The notes below the pieces were generated by a model. The model saw only the letters and a program-made list of their open reading frames with translations, was not told the DNA's origin and did no database searches. A stretch of 64,000 bases of DNA from Roseibacterium elongatum DSM 19469 (GTDB taxonomy: Bacteria > Pseudomonadota > Alphaproteobacteria > Rhodobacterales > Rhodobacteraceae). The stretch is from the NCBI RefSeq assembly GCF_000590925.1, contig NZ_CP004372.1, positions 911,001 to 975,000 on the forward strand, in the 5' to 3' direction. Numbering within the stretch: the stretch's first letter is position 1; the number at the start of each line of letters is the position of its first letter. Positions 44,107-53,019 of this stretch are shown here, piece after piece. The translations under genes were made by a program, and so were the position numbers.

Positions 44107-44861
44107 CCGCGAGCCTGACGCCCGAGCGGCTGGCGCGCGTCATCGCCGAGACGTGGCCGCCCGAGCGGGTCGAAACCATTGGCCCCTTCGCCATGGCGCA
44201 TGGGGGCGGGGGTGGAAACCGCGTCTCGGCCGCGCGGCTGTTGAACGCCGGCGCGTCCGGGTCAGAGGTGTCGCGGGACGAGATCGACAGCGTTGCAGCG
44301 GCCCAGCGCGCCTTGGGACAAGAGGCACTCTTCATGGTGCTGGGCCACCAGACCGGCCTTGATGGCCTGCTCGAGGCCGAGGGCTACACCACCCGTGACG
44401 AAACCGTCGCGCTGACCGTCGCCGCCGCCGACCTGGCCGCCCCCCCACCGCGTGTGACCTGTTTCGACATCTGGCCACCCCTCGCCGTGCAGGAAGAGAT
44501 CTGGGCACAGGGCGGCATCGGGCCTGCGCGCCTGGCGATCATGAACCGGGTGACAGGCCCCAAGACCAGCCTTTTCGGGCGCATCGGCGATCGGCCCGCA
44601 GGGTCCGCGTTCATCGCGATCGAAGATGGTGTCGCGATGCTCCACGCGCTCGAAGTGGCACCGCGCGCCCGGCGTCAGGGGTTGGCCGCGCATATGATGC
44701 GCGCGGTGGCCCATTGGGCCGAAGCGCAGGGGGCCGAGATCTTTGCCGTTCTTGTCACGCGCAAGAATTCGCCGGCGCTTGGGCTTTACACTTCCTTGGG
44801 GATGAATCCTGTGGGAAAATACTACTATCGAGTGAAGCTTGGCGAGACTGCCCAAAAATGA
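44103..44861 (+). CDS. GNAT-family N-acetyltransferase
   Basis: A 252-residue protein with the acetyl-CoA-binding fold in its C-terminal half (LHALEVAPRARRQGLAAHMM at about residues 180-199, with the RxxGxA pyrophosphate loop, and NSPALGLYTSLGMNPVGKYYY at the end). The N-terminal half is a divergent GNAT-like repeat (AAQRALGQEALFMVLGHQTG). The substrate is unknown. The GTG start overlaps the previous stop by four bases, and its own stop overlaps the next start (ATGA). Confidence 0.85.
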   Translation: MTASLTPERLARVIAETWPPERVETIGPFAMAHGGGGGNRVSAARLLNAGASGSEVSRDEIDSVAAAQRALGQEALFMVLGHQTGLDGLLEAEGYTTRDETVALTVAAADLAAPPPRVTCFDIWPPLAVQEEIWAQGGIGPARLAIMNRVTGPKTSLFGRIGDRPAGSAFIAIEDGVAMLHALEVAPRARRQGLAAHMMRAVAHWAEAQGAEIFAVLVTRKNSPALGLYTSLGMNPVGKYYYRVKLGETAQK

Positions 44862-45844
44862 CAGCCTTTGGCCACGTCGGTCGTGGCCTGTGCCGCCCCC
44901 TGATTGCGACAGTGGCCACGGTGATGTTTGCCGGTGGCGCGGGCGCGCTTGACCTGAATCTGCCGCCCGGTGCGGAGCTTGTGGCGACGGAACCGGCGCA
45001 TCCCGGCGATCTTTCCATTGCGCACGGGCCGTTCACGGCTGAGGCAGGGTTCACCACGCTTGCGCGCGGCATCGTTCAGGAATTCACCTGGCAGGTGCCC
45101 GACGCCGCCACCCAAAGCAGCGCCATCCTTGCCGGGGCGGTCAGCGCACAACTGGATGAGCAGGGCTACGAGATCGTCTTTGCCTGTGCCGATCGCGCCT
45201 GTGGGGGGTTCGATTTTCGCCATGCCCTTTCGGTGGGCGAAGCCCCCATGATGCATGTGGACCTCAGCGATTATCGCTACATCGCCGCGGAACGCGTCGA
45301 AGAGACAGGCGAACGCAACCATGTTGCGGTGATGGTGTCTCGCGGTGGGCGCACGGCCTATCTGCATCTGGCCACGATCACACCGCCCGAGGTTGCGCCG
45401 CCGCCCGTCACCGGGTCGAGCCGCACGCCCGAGCAGACCGCGCCGGTTCTGTCGCCGACCACGTCGCCTCGGCTGATCGAGCGCCTTTTCGCAACGGGCG
45501 CCGCGGCGTTGGACGATCTGAATTTCCAGACCGGCGCGTCCGAGTTGAGTGGTCGGAATTATCCCTCGCTGGTGACCTTGGCCGAGTTCCTCGCGGAGGA
45601 ACCGGCGCGCCGCGTCGTGCTGGTGGGGCATACGGATGCCGAAGGCTCGCTCGAAGGAAATATCGCCCTCAGCCAGGCCCGCGCCGAGGCCGTGCGCCGG
45701 CATCTGATCGACATCCTTGGGGTGTCGCCCGACCAGGTGGCGGCGGCCGGGATCGGCTTTCTTGCCCCGCGCGCGGCCAATGACACCGATACCGGGCGTC
45801 AGGCCAACCGCCGGGTCGAGGTCGTGCTGTCCACAACCGACTAG
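44858..45844 (+). CDS. OmpA-family peptidoglycan-associated envelope protein
   Basis: A 328-residue exported protein with a signal peptide ending near FAGGAGALDL. The unknown beta-rich periplasmic domain (about 30-180) contains a CADRACGGFDF cysteine pair, then a Pro/Thr linker, then an OmpA C-terminal domain (about 205-328: LNFQTGASELSGRNYPSLVT, VVLVGHTDAEGSLEGNIALS, RQANRRVEVVLSTTD). It is the second OmpA-domain protein in the window and unrelated to the first outside that domain. It is coupled to the GNAT gene by a four-base overlap. Confidence 0.88.
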   Translation: MTAFGHVGRGLCRPLIATVATVMFAGGAGALDLNLPPGAELVATEPAHPGDLSIAHGPFTAEAGFTTLARGIVQEFTWQVPDAATQSSAILAGAVSAQLDEQGYEIVFACADRACGGFDFRHALSVGEAPMMHVDLSDYRYIAAERVEETGERNHVAVMVSRGGRTAYLHLATITPPEVAPPPVTGSSRTPEQTAPVLSPTTSPRLIERLFATGAAALDDLNFQTGASELSGRNYPSLVTLAEFLAEEPARRVVLVGHTDAEGSLEGNIALSQARAEAVRRHLIDILGVSPDQVAAAGIGFLAPRAANDTDTGRQANRRVEVVLSTTD

Positions 45845-45860
45845 GGCAAGGCGACCGCGG

Positions 45861-45895
45861 AAAAAACCCCGACACCGGAAAGACCCGGGTCGGGG
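45861..45895 (-). terminator. Rho-independent terminator, mainly for the LysR gene
   Basis: CCCCGAC (45867-45873) pairs with GTCGGGG (45889-45895), and an inner CCGG (45875-45878) pairs with CCGG (45885-45888) across one bulged A. Read on the minus strand, the stem is followed by six T. It lies between the convergent ompA-like and lysR genes and may also slow plus-strand transcription. Confidence 0.75.
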
Positions 45896-45957
45896 CATAG
45901 TCGGCGCCCGTCGGGATGACAGGGCGCTGGCACGTCGGCAAAGATCGGTTTGCGGGG

Positions 45958-46863
45958 CTACCAGTCGGCTGGCCCCTTGTCCTTGAAAGCAGTCACCAGA
46001 AAATCGATGAAAGATCGCACCTTGGGCTGAATGAACCGGCCGGGCGGATAGACGGCATAGATGCCCTGTATCTCGACGGGCAGATCGGGGATCGCATCCT
46101 CAAGCAAACCGTCGCGCATTGCCCCGGCATATAGAAAACTGGGCAGATAGGCGATGCCCAGCCCGCCGATGGCCGCGTTCAGCAGCGATTGCCCGTCATT
46201 CACGGTCAACCACCCGGCCGAGCGGACCTGCCGCTGTTCGCCAGAGGGGGCCGTGATCTTCCAGACATTGCTGGCCGAGTTGTTGGAATAGTGCAGCAGC
46301 TTGTGTTCGTTCAGGTCGTCGATCTTTTGCGGTCGCCCGTAGCGTTCGAAATAGGCGGGCGATGCGATCATGCGCCGTGTCGTTTCACAGATCTTGCGCG
46401 CGCGCAGGCTGCTGTCCTCCAACTCGCCGACACGAATGGCCAGGTCGAACCCCTCCGAGATCAGCTCGACATAGCGATTGTTCAGAACCATGTTCACGGT
46501 GATGTCGGGGTACTCGTGCAGGAATTTGCCCAGAATCGGCGAAATGTGGTTCACCCCGAAATCGGTCGCGATCGAGACGCGCAGGGTGCCGGAGGGGGCG
46601 GATTGCATGGCGGTCACCAGGGCATCGGCTTCGCCCGCGTCGTTCAGAACGCGGCGCGCACGGTCGTAATAGGCCAGGCCGATTTCGGTGGGGCTGACCC
46701 GTCGCGTCGTGCGATTCAGCAGGCGCGCGCCAAGCCGCGCCTCGAGGCTGGAGACATGCTTGGACACGGCCGACTTCGAAATCCCGAGCTTGCGCGCGGC
46801 GTCGGTGAATCCCCCTTGGTCCACAACCGTGGCGAAAGCCTCCATTTCCGTCAAACGATCCAT
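45958..46863 (-). CDS. LysR-family transcriptional regulator
   Basis: A 301-residue regulator with the winged helix-turn-helix at residues 1-60 (MEAFATVVDQGGFTDAARKL, GISKSAVSKHVSSLEARLG, then the RTTRRVSPTEIG wing) and a periplasmic-binding-fold effector domain (about 90-300, GTLRVSIATDFGVNHISPIL). It most resembles the single-target CrgA/AaeR-like branch that regulates a divergent neighbour. The class II aldolase gene is divergent across about 220 bp, so it is the likely target; the inducer is unknown. Confidence 0.9.
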   Translation of the reverse strand: MDRLTEMEAFATVVDQGGFTDAARKLGISKSAVSKHVSSLEARLGARLLNRTTRRVSPTEIGLAYYDRARRVLNDAGEADALVTAMQSAPSGTLRVSIATDFGVNHISPILGKFLHEYPDITVNMVLNNRYVELISEGFDLAIRVGELEDSSLRARKICETTRRMIASPAYFERYGRPQKIDDLNEHKLLHYSNNSASNVWKITAPSGEQRQVRSAGWLTVNDGQSLLNAAIGGLGIAYLPSFLYAGAMRDGLLEDAIPDLPVEIQGIYAVYPPGRFIQPKVRSFIDFLVTAFKDKGPADW

Positions 46864-47084
46864 GATGCGTCTACCTGCATTCGTTCTGCTCGACCGTGAT
46901 ACTTGCCCGCAATTGGGGCGCCATTGGGGTGGCGCCTTGTCCAAAGCCGGGAAATTGCGAGGATCGTTCATGTCCACGCAACAGAAATTTACCCGGCGTT
47001 TTCCTTGGACCGGAGCTTGGTGCAGGCCTTGCCCTTGGCGGCGGTGGTCGTCAGGGTGCGGCCAAAACGACCCGGAGGAATTCG

Positions 47085-47810
47085 ATGGATCACGCCACCC
47101 AGCGCGCCGATCTGGCCGCGGCCTTTCGCCTGACCGCCCGCGAGAACATGCACGAAGGTGTCGCGAACCATTTTTCGCTCGCCGTGAACGCAGATGGCAC
47201 CGAGTTTCTGATCAACCCGAAGAAACATTTCAGCCTGATGCGGGCCTCGGACCTTTGGGTCATCGACGCCAATGACCCCGACAGCGCCAAGGGGCCGGAT
47301 GCGCCCGATCCAACGGCCTGGGGTCTGCATGCAAGCCTGCATCGCCATGTCCCCCATGCCCGCTGCGCCATGCATGTGCATTCGACCTATGCCACCGTCC
47401 TGGCCAGTCTGGCCGACAGCCGCCTGCCGCCGATCGATCAGTCCTCGGCCATCTTCTACAATCGGCAGGTCGTCGACGAGGCTTATGGCGGGCTTGCGCT
47501 GGAGGAAGAGGGCACACGCTGCGCCCGCCTGTTCCAGGACCCGAGCGTGCGCACCATGATCATGGGCAATCACGGCGTTCTGGTCATTGGCGAGACGGTC
47601 GCCGAAACCCTGATGCGCCTGTACTATTTCGAACGCGCCGCGCGCACCTATGTCATCGCCTTGTCCACGGGTCGCCCCTTGCGCGAGCTTTCGCCCGAGG
47701 TGGCGGAAACGACCGCGCGGCAGCAAGAGGGCGACACACAGGCCGAGGCCGAGTTTCTGTCGGGCATGCGCGCCGTTCTGGACGCCGAGGATCCGGGCTA
47801 TGCCGACTGA
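47085..47810 (+). CDS. Class II aldolase/adducin-family protein
   Basis: A 241-residue zinc-dependent aldolase-fold protein. It has NHFSLAVNADGTEFLINPKK, the metal-binding His pair in CAMHVHSTYATVLAS, and the third His in MGNHGVLVIGE. Members include fuculose-phosphate aldolases, decarboxylases and sugar-acid enzymes; the sequence alone does not fix the substrate. ATG 47085 is preceded by GGAGGAA, a strong ribosome binding site. It is divergent from a LysR gene that probably controls it. Confidence 0.88.
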   Translation: MDHATQRADLAAAFRLTARENMHEGVANHFSLAVNADGTEFLINPKKHFSLMRASDLWVIDANDPDSAKGPDAPDPTAWGLHASLHRHVPHARCAMHVHSTYATVLASLADSRLPPIDQSSAIFYNRQVVDEAYGGLALEEEGTRCARLFQDPSVRTMIMGNHGVLVIGETVAETLMRLYYFERAARTYVIALSTGRPLRELSPEVAETTARQQEGDTQAEAEFLSGMRAVLDAEDPGYAD

Positions 47811-47923
47811 GCGGCGCCGCGCGTAACGCCGCCGACAGTAAGGCGTGCCCCAGCGGTCCCTTTGTTTGCCGCCCGCTTGCCGCTATCGTTCCAAAAAAAG
47901 GGAAAACCCCACAGGCAGGCGGC

Positions 47924-48649
47924 ATGGCAAAACGAACACGCAAGTCGAAGGCGGTACGCCGCGAATCGCGGGCGCGGCGCGTGGCGCGCGGGCTGCGGAG
48001 ATGGCTGCTGCGCGGCATGCTGGGCGCGGTCGTTCTGGGGCTGGGCTGGGTCGGCCTTTATGCCGTCGTCGCCCCGCCCACGACACCCTACATCCTTGCC
48101 GAGGCCCGGCGCCTGGACTCGGTCAGCTATGACTGGGTGCCGATGGATCAGATCTCGCCCCACCTGCAGCGCGCCGCCGTCGCCGCCGAAGACGCGAATT
48201 TCTGTCTGCATTGGGGATTCGACATGGATGCGATCCGCGCCGCCATCGATGCAGGGGCGGCGCGTGGCGGCTCGACGATCAGCCAACAGGTCGTCAAGAA
48301 CGCCTTCCTGTGGCATGGTCGATCCTGGCTGCGCAAGGCGCTGGAGGCCGCCATCACCCCGGTCATGGAGGCATTCTGGCCCAAGCGCCGGGTTCTCGAG
48401 GTCTATCTCAATATCGCCGAGTTCGCGCCGGGCATTTTCGGGGCCGAGGCCGCGGCGCAACATCATTTCGGCATATCTGCCGCCGACCTGTCGCAACGGC
48501 AGGCCGCGCTGCTGGCCGCGGTGCTGCCAAACCCCGGCGAACGCAGCGCATCGGCACCCTCGGCCTGGGTCGAACGGCGGGCCACGTCCATCGCCGAGGG
48601 GGCGGCAACGATCCGCGCGGATGGACGCGACGCGTGCTTTGCGAATTGA
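47924..48649 (+). CDS. mtgA: Monofunctional biosynthetic peptidoglycan transglycosylase
   Basis: Polymerises lipid II into glycan strands. The 241-residue GT51 enzyme has a very basic cytoplasmic start (KRTRKSKAVRRESRARR), one membrane anchor (about 30-50), the catalytic Glu in AAVAAEDANFCLHWGFD, the GGSTISQQVVKNAFLW motif, the KRRVLEVYLNIAEFAPGIFG motif and the terminal QAALLAAVLPNP segment. There is no transpeptidase domain, which defines MtgA. Confidence 0.96.
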   Translation: MAKRTRKSKAVRRESRARRVARGLRRWLLRGMLGAVVLGLGWVGLYAVVAPPTTPYILAEARRLDSVSYDWVPMDQISPHLQRAAVAAEDANFCLHWGFDMDAIRAAIDAGAARGGSTISQQVVKNAFLWHGRSWLRKALEAAITPVMEAFWPKRRVLEVYLNIAEFAPGIFGAEAAAQHHFGISAADLSQRQAALLAAVLPNPGERSASAPSAWVERRATSIAEGAATIRADGRDACFAN

Positions 48650-48709
48650 ACCCCGACCGTTTTTTCTGCAAAGACGAGGAGGACGCATCACCCCCTTTCC
48701 CGAGCAGTC

Positions 48710-49375
48710 ATGGTTCGCCTCTATCATTTCGCCCTCTCGCCCTTTTGTCGAAAGGTCCGGCTTGTGCTGGCCGAGAAACGGATCGATGTCGAACTGATCG
48801 AGGAACGGTATTGGGAACCTTCGACCGAGTTTCTGCGTCGCAATCCCGCCGGCAAGGTGCCGGTGCTCAAGATCGACGGCATGAACCTGTCGGATTCTCA
48901 GGCGATCTGCGAATACCTCGAAGAGACCGTTCCCGACCCGGCGCTGATGCCCGCCGATCCTGCCACGCGGGCCGAGGTTCGGCGCCTGATCGCGTGGTTC
49001 GATGACAAGTTCCATCACGAGGTGACGCGCAACCTTGTCTATGAGCGCGTGAACAAGAAGATCATGCGTGGCGGCTACCCCGACGGGCGCTCGGTCAAGG
49101 CGGGGGCGGCGAACATCAAGTTCCACCTGCGATACATGGAATGGCTGCTGGATCATCGCCGCTGGCTGGCCGGCGACCGCATGAGCCTGGCCGATTTCAC
49201 CGCCGCGGCGCATCTGTCCTGCCTCGACTATATCTCGGACGTGGACTGGAACCTGTCGCCCTCGGTCAAGGATTGGTACGCGACGATGAAATCGCGCCCG
49301 GCCTTCCGGTCGATCCTGGCCGATCAGATCCCCGGTTTCATTCAACCGCCCCATTACGCGAACCTGGACTTTTGA
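48710..49375 (+). CDS. Glutathione S-transferase-family protein
   Basis: A 221-residue protein with an N-terminal thioredoxin-like domain ([20 protein letters not shown], cis-Pro in [10 protein letters not shown], then [13 protein letters not shown]) and a C-terminal all-helical domain ([18 protein letters not shown]). The SPFC segment suggests a Cys- or Ser-type active site. The substrate is unknown. Its stop overlaps the likely TTG start of queG. Confidence 0.9.
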   Translation: MVRLYHFALSPFCRKVRLVLAEKRIDVELIEERYWEPSTEFLRRNPAGKVPVLKIDGMNLSDSQAICEYLEETVPDPALMPADPATRAEVRRLIAWFDDKFHHEVTRNLVYERVNKKIMRGGYPDGRSVKAGAANIKFHLRYMEWLLDHRRWLAGDRMSLADFTAAAHLSCLDYISDVDWNLSPSVKDWYATMKSRPAFRSILADQIPGFIQPPHYANLDF

Positions 49376-50409
49376 CCGATCTCAAGACCGCCCTCGCCGC
49401 CGAGGCCCGCGCCGCGGGCTTTGCGGCGATGGGCGTCTGCCGGCCCGATGCCATCCCGCAGGCGGCGGACCGCCTCGCCGCGTTCGTCGAACAGGGACGC
49501 CATGGCCAGATGCAATGGATGGCCGAGCGCATGGCCTGGCGTGGCAACCCCGCCGCCCTGTGGCCCGAGGCCCGGTCGGTCGTGATGCTGGCCGAGCCCT
49601 ACACGCCCGCGCAGGACCCGCTCGAGGCGCTGACCCATCGCGATCGCGCGGCGATCAGCGTCTATGCCCAGAACCGCGATTACCATGACATCGTGAAAAA
49701 GCGGCTGAAACGCGTGGGCCGCTGGCTGCTGGAGCAGCGCCCCGAACACGCCATCAAGGTTTTCGTCGATACGGCCCCGGTCATGGAAAAACCACTGGCG
49801 CAGGCGGCCGGGTTGGGCTGGCAGGGCAAACATACGAATCTTCTGTCGCGCGATCTGGGCAACTGGTTCTTTCTGGGTGCGATTTTCACCACGGTCGAGC
49901 TTGCGCCCGACCCGCCAGAAGCCGAGCATTGCGGCAGTTGCACCGCCTGCCTCGATATCTGTCCGACGCGGGCCTTCCCGGCCCCGTTCCAGCTGGATGC
50001 GCGGCGCTGCATTTCCTACCTGACGATCGAGCACAAAGGGCCTGTCGATCCCGCCTTGCGGGACGGGCTGGGCAACCGCATCTATGGCTGCGACGATTGT
50101 CTGGCGGTGTGCCCCTGGAACAAGTTCGCGACCGAGGCGCGCGAGCTGCGCTATGCCGCCCGGCCCGAGTTTCTGTGTGCCCCGTTGGAAACGCTCGCCA
50201 TGCTGGACGATGCGGAATTTCGGGCGATGTTCTCGGGCAGCCCGATCAAACGGATCGGGCGTGACCGCTTTGTGCGAAACGTGTTGTATGCCATCGGCAA
50301 TTCCGGAGAGGCCCGGTTGTGCGCGGTGGCGCAACGCCTGCTGGACGACCCTGACGCGGCCGTGGCCGATGCCGCCGCCTGGGCGATGGAGAAACTGCGA
50401 TGCGCCTGA
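49372..50409 (+). CDS. queG: Epoxyqueuosine reductase QueG
   Basis: Carries out the last step of queuosine formation in tRNA, using a cobalamin and two 4Fe-4S clusters. The 345-residue product has cluster motifs [13 protein letters not shown] and [11 protein letters not shown], the cobalamin-side segments [20 protein letters not shown] and [18 protein letters not shown], and a C-terminal HEAT-like tail. The start is TTG 49372, which overlaps the transferase stop (TTGA); no ATG is near. It overlaps the next gene by ten bases. Confidence 0.95.
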   Translation: MTDLKTALAAEARAAGFAAMGVCRPDAIPQAADRLAAFVEQGRHGQMQWMAERMAWRGNPAALWPEARSVVMLAEPYTPAQDPLEALTHRDRAAISVYAQNRDYHDIVKKRLKRVGRWLLEQRPEHAIKVFVDTAPVMEKPLAQAAGLGWQGKHTNLLSRDLGNWFFLGAIFTTVELAPDPPEAEHCGSCTACLDICPTRAFPAPFQLDARRCISYLTIEHKGPVDPALRDGLGNRIYGCDDCLAVCPWNKFATEARELRYAARPEFLCAPLETLAMLDDAEFRAMFSGSPIKRIGRDRFVRNVLYAIGNSGEARLCAVAQRLLDDPDAAVADAAAWAMEKLRCA

Positions 50410-51272
50410 CGATACTGGGGATGGGATACACGGCGCGTGCCCTGTGGCAGAGCCTGCCCGAGGGCACGCCGACCCTTGCCACCACCCGCACGCCGGAACG
50501 GTTGCACGATCTCGACGGGCCGGGATTGGACATCGCCCGGTTTCCCGGCGACGAGGATCGGATCGCAGAGGCCCTGGCAGACAGTACCCATGTCCTGGCC
50601 TCGATCCCGCCGGTGGACGGGGCGGACCCGGTCATCGGCCGCCTGCGCGACGCGCTGCTGGCAGCGGCCCCGACGCTGGACTGGGTCGGCTATCTCTCGA
50701 CCACGGGGGTCTACGGCGATCACGATGGCGGCTGGGTGGACGAGGCCACGCCGCTGACCGCCTCGACCGCGCGGGGGCAGGCGCGCGTCGCGGCCGAGGC
50801 CGCGTGGCAGGATCTGCACCGCGATCATAGCCTGCCGCTGCATATCTTCCGTCTGGCGGGGATTTACGGGCCGGGGCGCGGACCCTTTGCAAAGGTGCGC
50901 AACGGCACCGCACGCCGCATCATCAAGGAGGGGCAGGTGTTCAGCCGTACCCATGTGGACGATATCGTGCAGGTTCTGCGCGCCTCGATGGCGCGGCCTG
51001 TGCCCGGTGCGGTCTACAATGTGTGCGACGATGATCCGGCCCCCCCGCAAGACGTGATCGCGCATGCCGCAGGGCTGCTGGGCCTGCCGGTTCCACCCCC
51101 AGTCCCGTTTGACGAGGTCGAGTTGAGCCCCATGGCCCGCAGTTTCTATGCCGAGAGCAAGCGGGTCAGGAACTATCGCATCAAGGAAGAATTGGGCGTG
51201 ACACTGCTCTACCCCACCTACCGAGAGGGTTTGGCCGCGCTGCTTTCCGCCGAGCCACATCAAGATCGCTAG
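50400..51272 (+). CDS. NAD(P)-dependent epimerase/dehydratase-like (SDR) protein
   Basis: A 290-residue atypical short-chain dehydrogenase-like protein. The cofactor loop is [11 protein letters not shown] (degenerate relative to GxxGxxG), followed by [16 protein letters not shown], a sugar-epimerase-type central segment, then [18 protein letters not shown]. This resembles YeeZ-like proteins of uncertain function. It overlaps queG by ten bases, so the two are cotranslated. Confidence 0.85.
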   Translation: MRLTILGMGYTARALWQSLPEGTPTLATTRTPERLHDLDGPGLDIARFPGDEDRIAEALADSTHVLASIPPVDGADPVIGRLRDALLAAAPTLDWVGYLSTTGVYGDHDGGWVDEATPLTASTARGQARVAAEAAWQDLHRDHSLPLHIFRLAGIYGPGRGPFAKVRNGTARRIIKEGQVFSRTHVDDIVQVLRASMARPVPGAVYNVCDDDPAPPQDVIAHAAGLLGLPVPPPVPFDEVELSPMARSFYAESKRVRNYRIKEELGVTLLYPTYREGLAALLSAEPHQDR

Positions 51273-51332
51273 CCCGGATTGGGCCGCCGGTGTAAAGCTT
51301 CGATATCCGCTGCCTGACCGAGTCAAACCTTT

Positions 51333-51821
51333 ATGCGCGCCTTCCTTATCCTGTCGCTGACCCTGTTTCTGTCGCTTGGCGCGGGGTGCTCGCGTTTCAT
51401 GGAGTATGACGGCCCCGAGGTGACGCGGGTCGAGGTGCACAAATCCGAACGGTTCCTGGTGCTTTATCATCATGAAGAGGTGCTGGACGCCATGCCGATC
51501 GAGCTGGGCTTTGACCCCGATGGCCACAAGGAACGCGAGGGCGATGGCCGCACCCCCGAGGGGGAATATGTCATCGACCGGCGCAATCCGGACAGCGCCT
51601 ATTACCTTTCCATCGGGATCAGCTATCCCAACGCGGCTGACATCGCCGCCGCAGAAGAGGCCGGAGTCAGCCCGGGCGGCGACATCTTCATCCATGGCAC
51701 GCCCCGCGAATTCCGCGGCACCGAGGATTGGACCGCCGGCTGCATCGCGGTGACGAATCGCGAGATGCGGCGCATCTACGCGATGGTCGAGGATGGCACG
51801 CCGATCATCATTCATCCCTGA
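51333..51821 (+). CDS. L,D-transpeptidase-family lipoprotein (YkuD domain)
   Basis: A 162-residue exported protein with a lipobox-like LSLGAGC at residues 14-20, so probably a lipoprotein. The YkuD catalytic signature is near the C-terminus: HGTPREFRGTEDWTAGCIAV, with the Cys nucleophile in GCI. These enzymes make 3-3 cross-links or attach proteins in peptidoglycan. It is 60 bp after the epimerase-like gene and overlaps the convergent CAP gene by ten bases. Confidence 0.88.
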   Translation: MRAFLILSLTLFLSLGAGCSRFMEYDGPEVTRVEVHKSERFLVLYHHEEVLDAMPIELGFDPDGHKEREGDGRTPEGEYVIDRRNPDSAYYLSIGISYPNAADIAAAEEAGVSPGGDIFIHGTPREFRGTEDWTAGCIAVTNREMRRIYAMVEDGTPIIIHP

Positions 51822-52336
51822 TCGCCCCCGGTTCCCACCAACAGAACCCACCAGCCCATGCCGTCGGGCGTGACGTGCCGCGCAACCCCCATCTGCCGCG
51901 CCTGCGGGTCGAGCAGCACCGCGCGGCTTTCGGGTTGGTCGAGCCAGTCGCGCAGCACCGAAACCTCGTGATCCGGCGCGCGCGCCACGACCTCGCCCAG
52001 AACGCGGCCATCGAAGCCGGTGCGCGGGGCGCGCATCGCCGGGGTGCTGCCATCGGTGCCGCGGTGCCCGACCAGTCCTTGCCCCGCCAGATCGCGGGCG
52101 TGCGACAGGGCCGCCCGACACAAGGATTCGGATATGACAAGCGGCCCCTGGCCGTCAGACCGGCGCGCGGTATTCAGCGCCGACAGCACGCTGCGCCGCA
52201 GGGAGACGGGGTTGGGCGATCTGGCGACGGTGTTGGCGGGGAGGGCACCGCCATGACCAAAGGGGCTAGTCCGCCCGCAGGATACGGGCACCGGAAAGAA
52301 CGCAGCACTCGCCAAAAGGAACTGTCTGCGGGTCAT
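51812..52336 (-). CDS. CAP (SCP/PR1)-domain protein, exported
   Basis: A 174-residue protein with an export signal starting MTRRQFLLASAAFFPVPVSC, which is twin-arginine-like (RRQF) and ends with a possible lipobox Cys. The CAP domain follows (LNTARRSDGQGPLVISESLC, HARDLAGQGLVGHRGTDGS, VLRDWLDQPESRAVLLDPQA, and the terminal MGVARHVTPDGMGWWVLLVG). Bacterial members are extracellular or periplasmic with no agreed activity. ATG 52336 is chosen for the signal; an upstream in-frame start is possible but would precede it. Confidence 0.85.
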   Translation of the reverse strand: MTRRQFLLASAAFFPVPVSCGRTSPFGHGGALPANTVARSPNPVSLRRSVLSALNTARRSDGQGPLVISESLCRAALSHARDLAGQGLVGHRGTDGSTPAMRAPRTGFDGRVLGEVVARAPDHEVSVLRDWLDQPESRAVLLDPQARQMGVARHVTPDGMGWWVLLVGTGGDQG

Positions 52337-52698
52337 GGCGTTGAACGCTATGCCGGGTGGGTTGAGATTCGGTAAACGCGGCCCGTCGGGGGCGCATCCG
52401 GCCAAGACCCGCGGTGGTCGTGATATTTTTGTCGCAGCCGATACCCGGCACGCAGAGCCCGTGCGCAAGCCATTCGCCCGCGCCGATCTGGCACGCTAAG
52501 GGTGCATTATGGCCTCGGACGGGTTTTGCCGTTCAGACGGGCAGGCGAGTGTTGCGGATTTGACGACACCGTCTGACACCTGCTGGGCGCATTTCGAGCG
52601 GCGTTGCAATCGCTAGGCATAGCTGCTTATACACGTGTACGAGGTACAGTCTTGGGTGCCCCAAACCTGTGCATGTTGCGCATATAGGGGCGTATCTT
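52337..52698. other. Intergenic region without a supported gene
   Basis: This 362-bp stretch lies between the CAP gene and the small secreted-protein gene. It contains a perfect palindrome TACACGTGTA (52630-52639), a TTGGG-TG-CCCCAA inverted repeat near 52653-52665 and AT-rich blocks suitable for promoters. A 49-codon frame at 52350-52499 has no ribosome binding site and no recognisable features. I see no RNA gene. Confidence 0.5.
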
Positions 52699-52708
52699 GG
52701 AGGATACT

Positions 52709-52893
52709 ATGAAGAAACTCGCTCTCGCTGCTCTCTGTCGGTCGTCGCCACTGGTGCGTTCGCCGGCGGGTACGTTGAACCCACCGTCATCGAGCCCGTC
52801 GTGATCGTCGAAGACACGTCCAGCTCGGCCGGCGGCATCATCGTTCCGGTGATCGCTCTGATCCTGATCGCAGCTGCTCTGCATCACCACTAA
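52709..52893 (+). pseudogene. Small secreted protein with a frameshift in its signal peptide
   Basis: An ATG at 52709 with GGAGGA at 52699-52704 starts MKKLALAAL, an ideal signal-peptide front, then goes out of frame. The expected continuation (SVVATGAFAGGYVEPTVIEP, VVIVEDTSSSAGG, a hydrophobic IIVPVIALILIAAALHHH end) is intact in another frame. The break lies near 52731-52738 in a CTCTCTGT stretch and equals two extra bases or one missing base. An intact product would be about 60 residues with one C-terminal membrane helix, like a small protein family common in Rhodobacterales. A terminator follows. Real decay and sequencing error cannot be told apart here. Confidence 0.7.
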
Positions 52894-52921
52894 TCCTCAC
52901 GGATTAGACGTGATTGGAAAG

Positions 52922-52952
52922 GCGGCCCGCCATGGCGGGCCGTCTTTTCTTT
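52922..52952 (+). terminator. Rho-independent terminator after the small secreted-protein gene
   Basis: GCGGCCCGC (52922-52930) pairs with GCGGGCCGT (52935-52943) with one G-T wobble around a CATG loop, followed by CTTTTCTTTT. Confidence 0.85.
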
Positions 52953-52970
52953 TGGGCGTGTGCCCCGATG

Positions 52971-53000
52971 AAAAAAAGCCGCCCTCGATGGGGCGGCTTT
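52971..53000 (-). terminator. Rho-independent terminator after rlmN
   Basis: AAAGCCGCCC (52975-52984) and GGGCGGCTTT (52991-53000) form a perfect 10-bp stem with a six-base loop. On the minus strand the stem runs into seven T. It lies 19 bases past the rlmN stop. Confidence 0.85.
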
Positions 53001-53019
53001 GCCTTGCGGTGCCGATCGT

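Noticed and set aside
52350..52499. A 49-codon frame between the CAP gene and the small secreted-protein gene
   Set aside because: No ribosome binding site, no motif, and a composition that looks like read-through of intergenic DNA.
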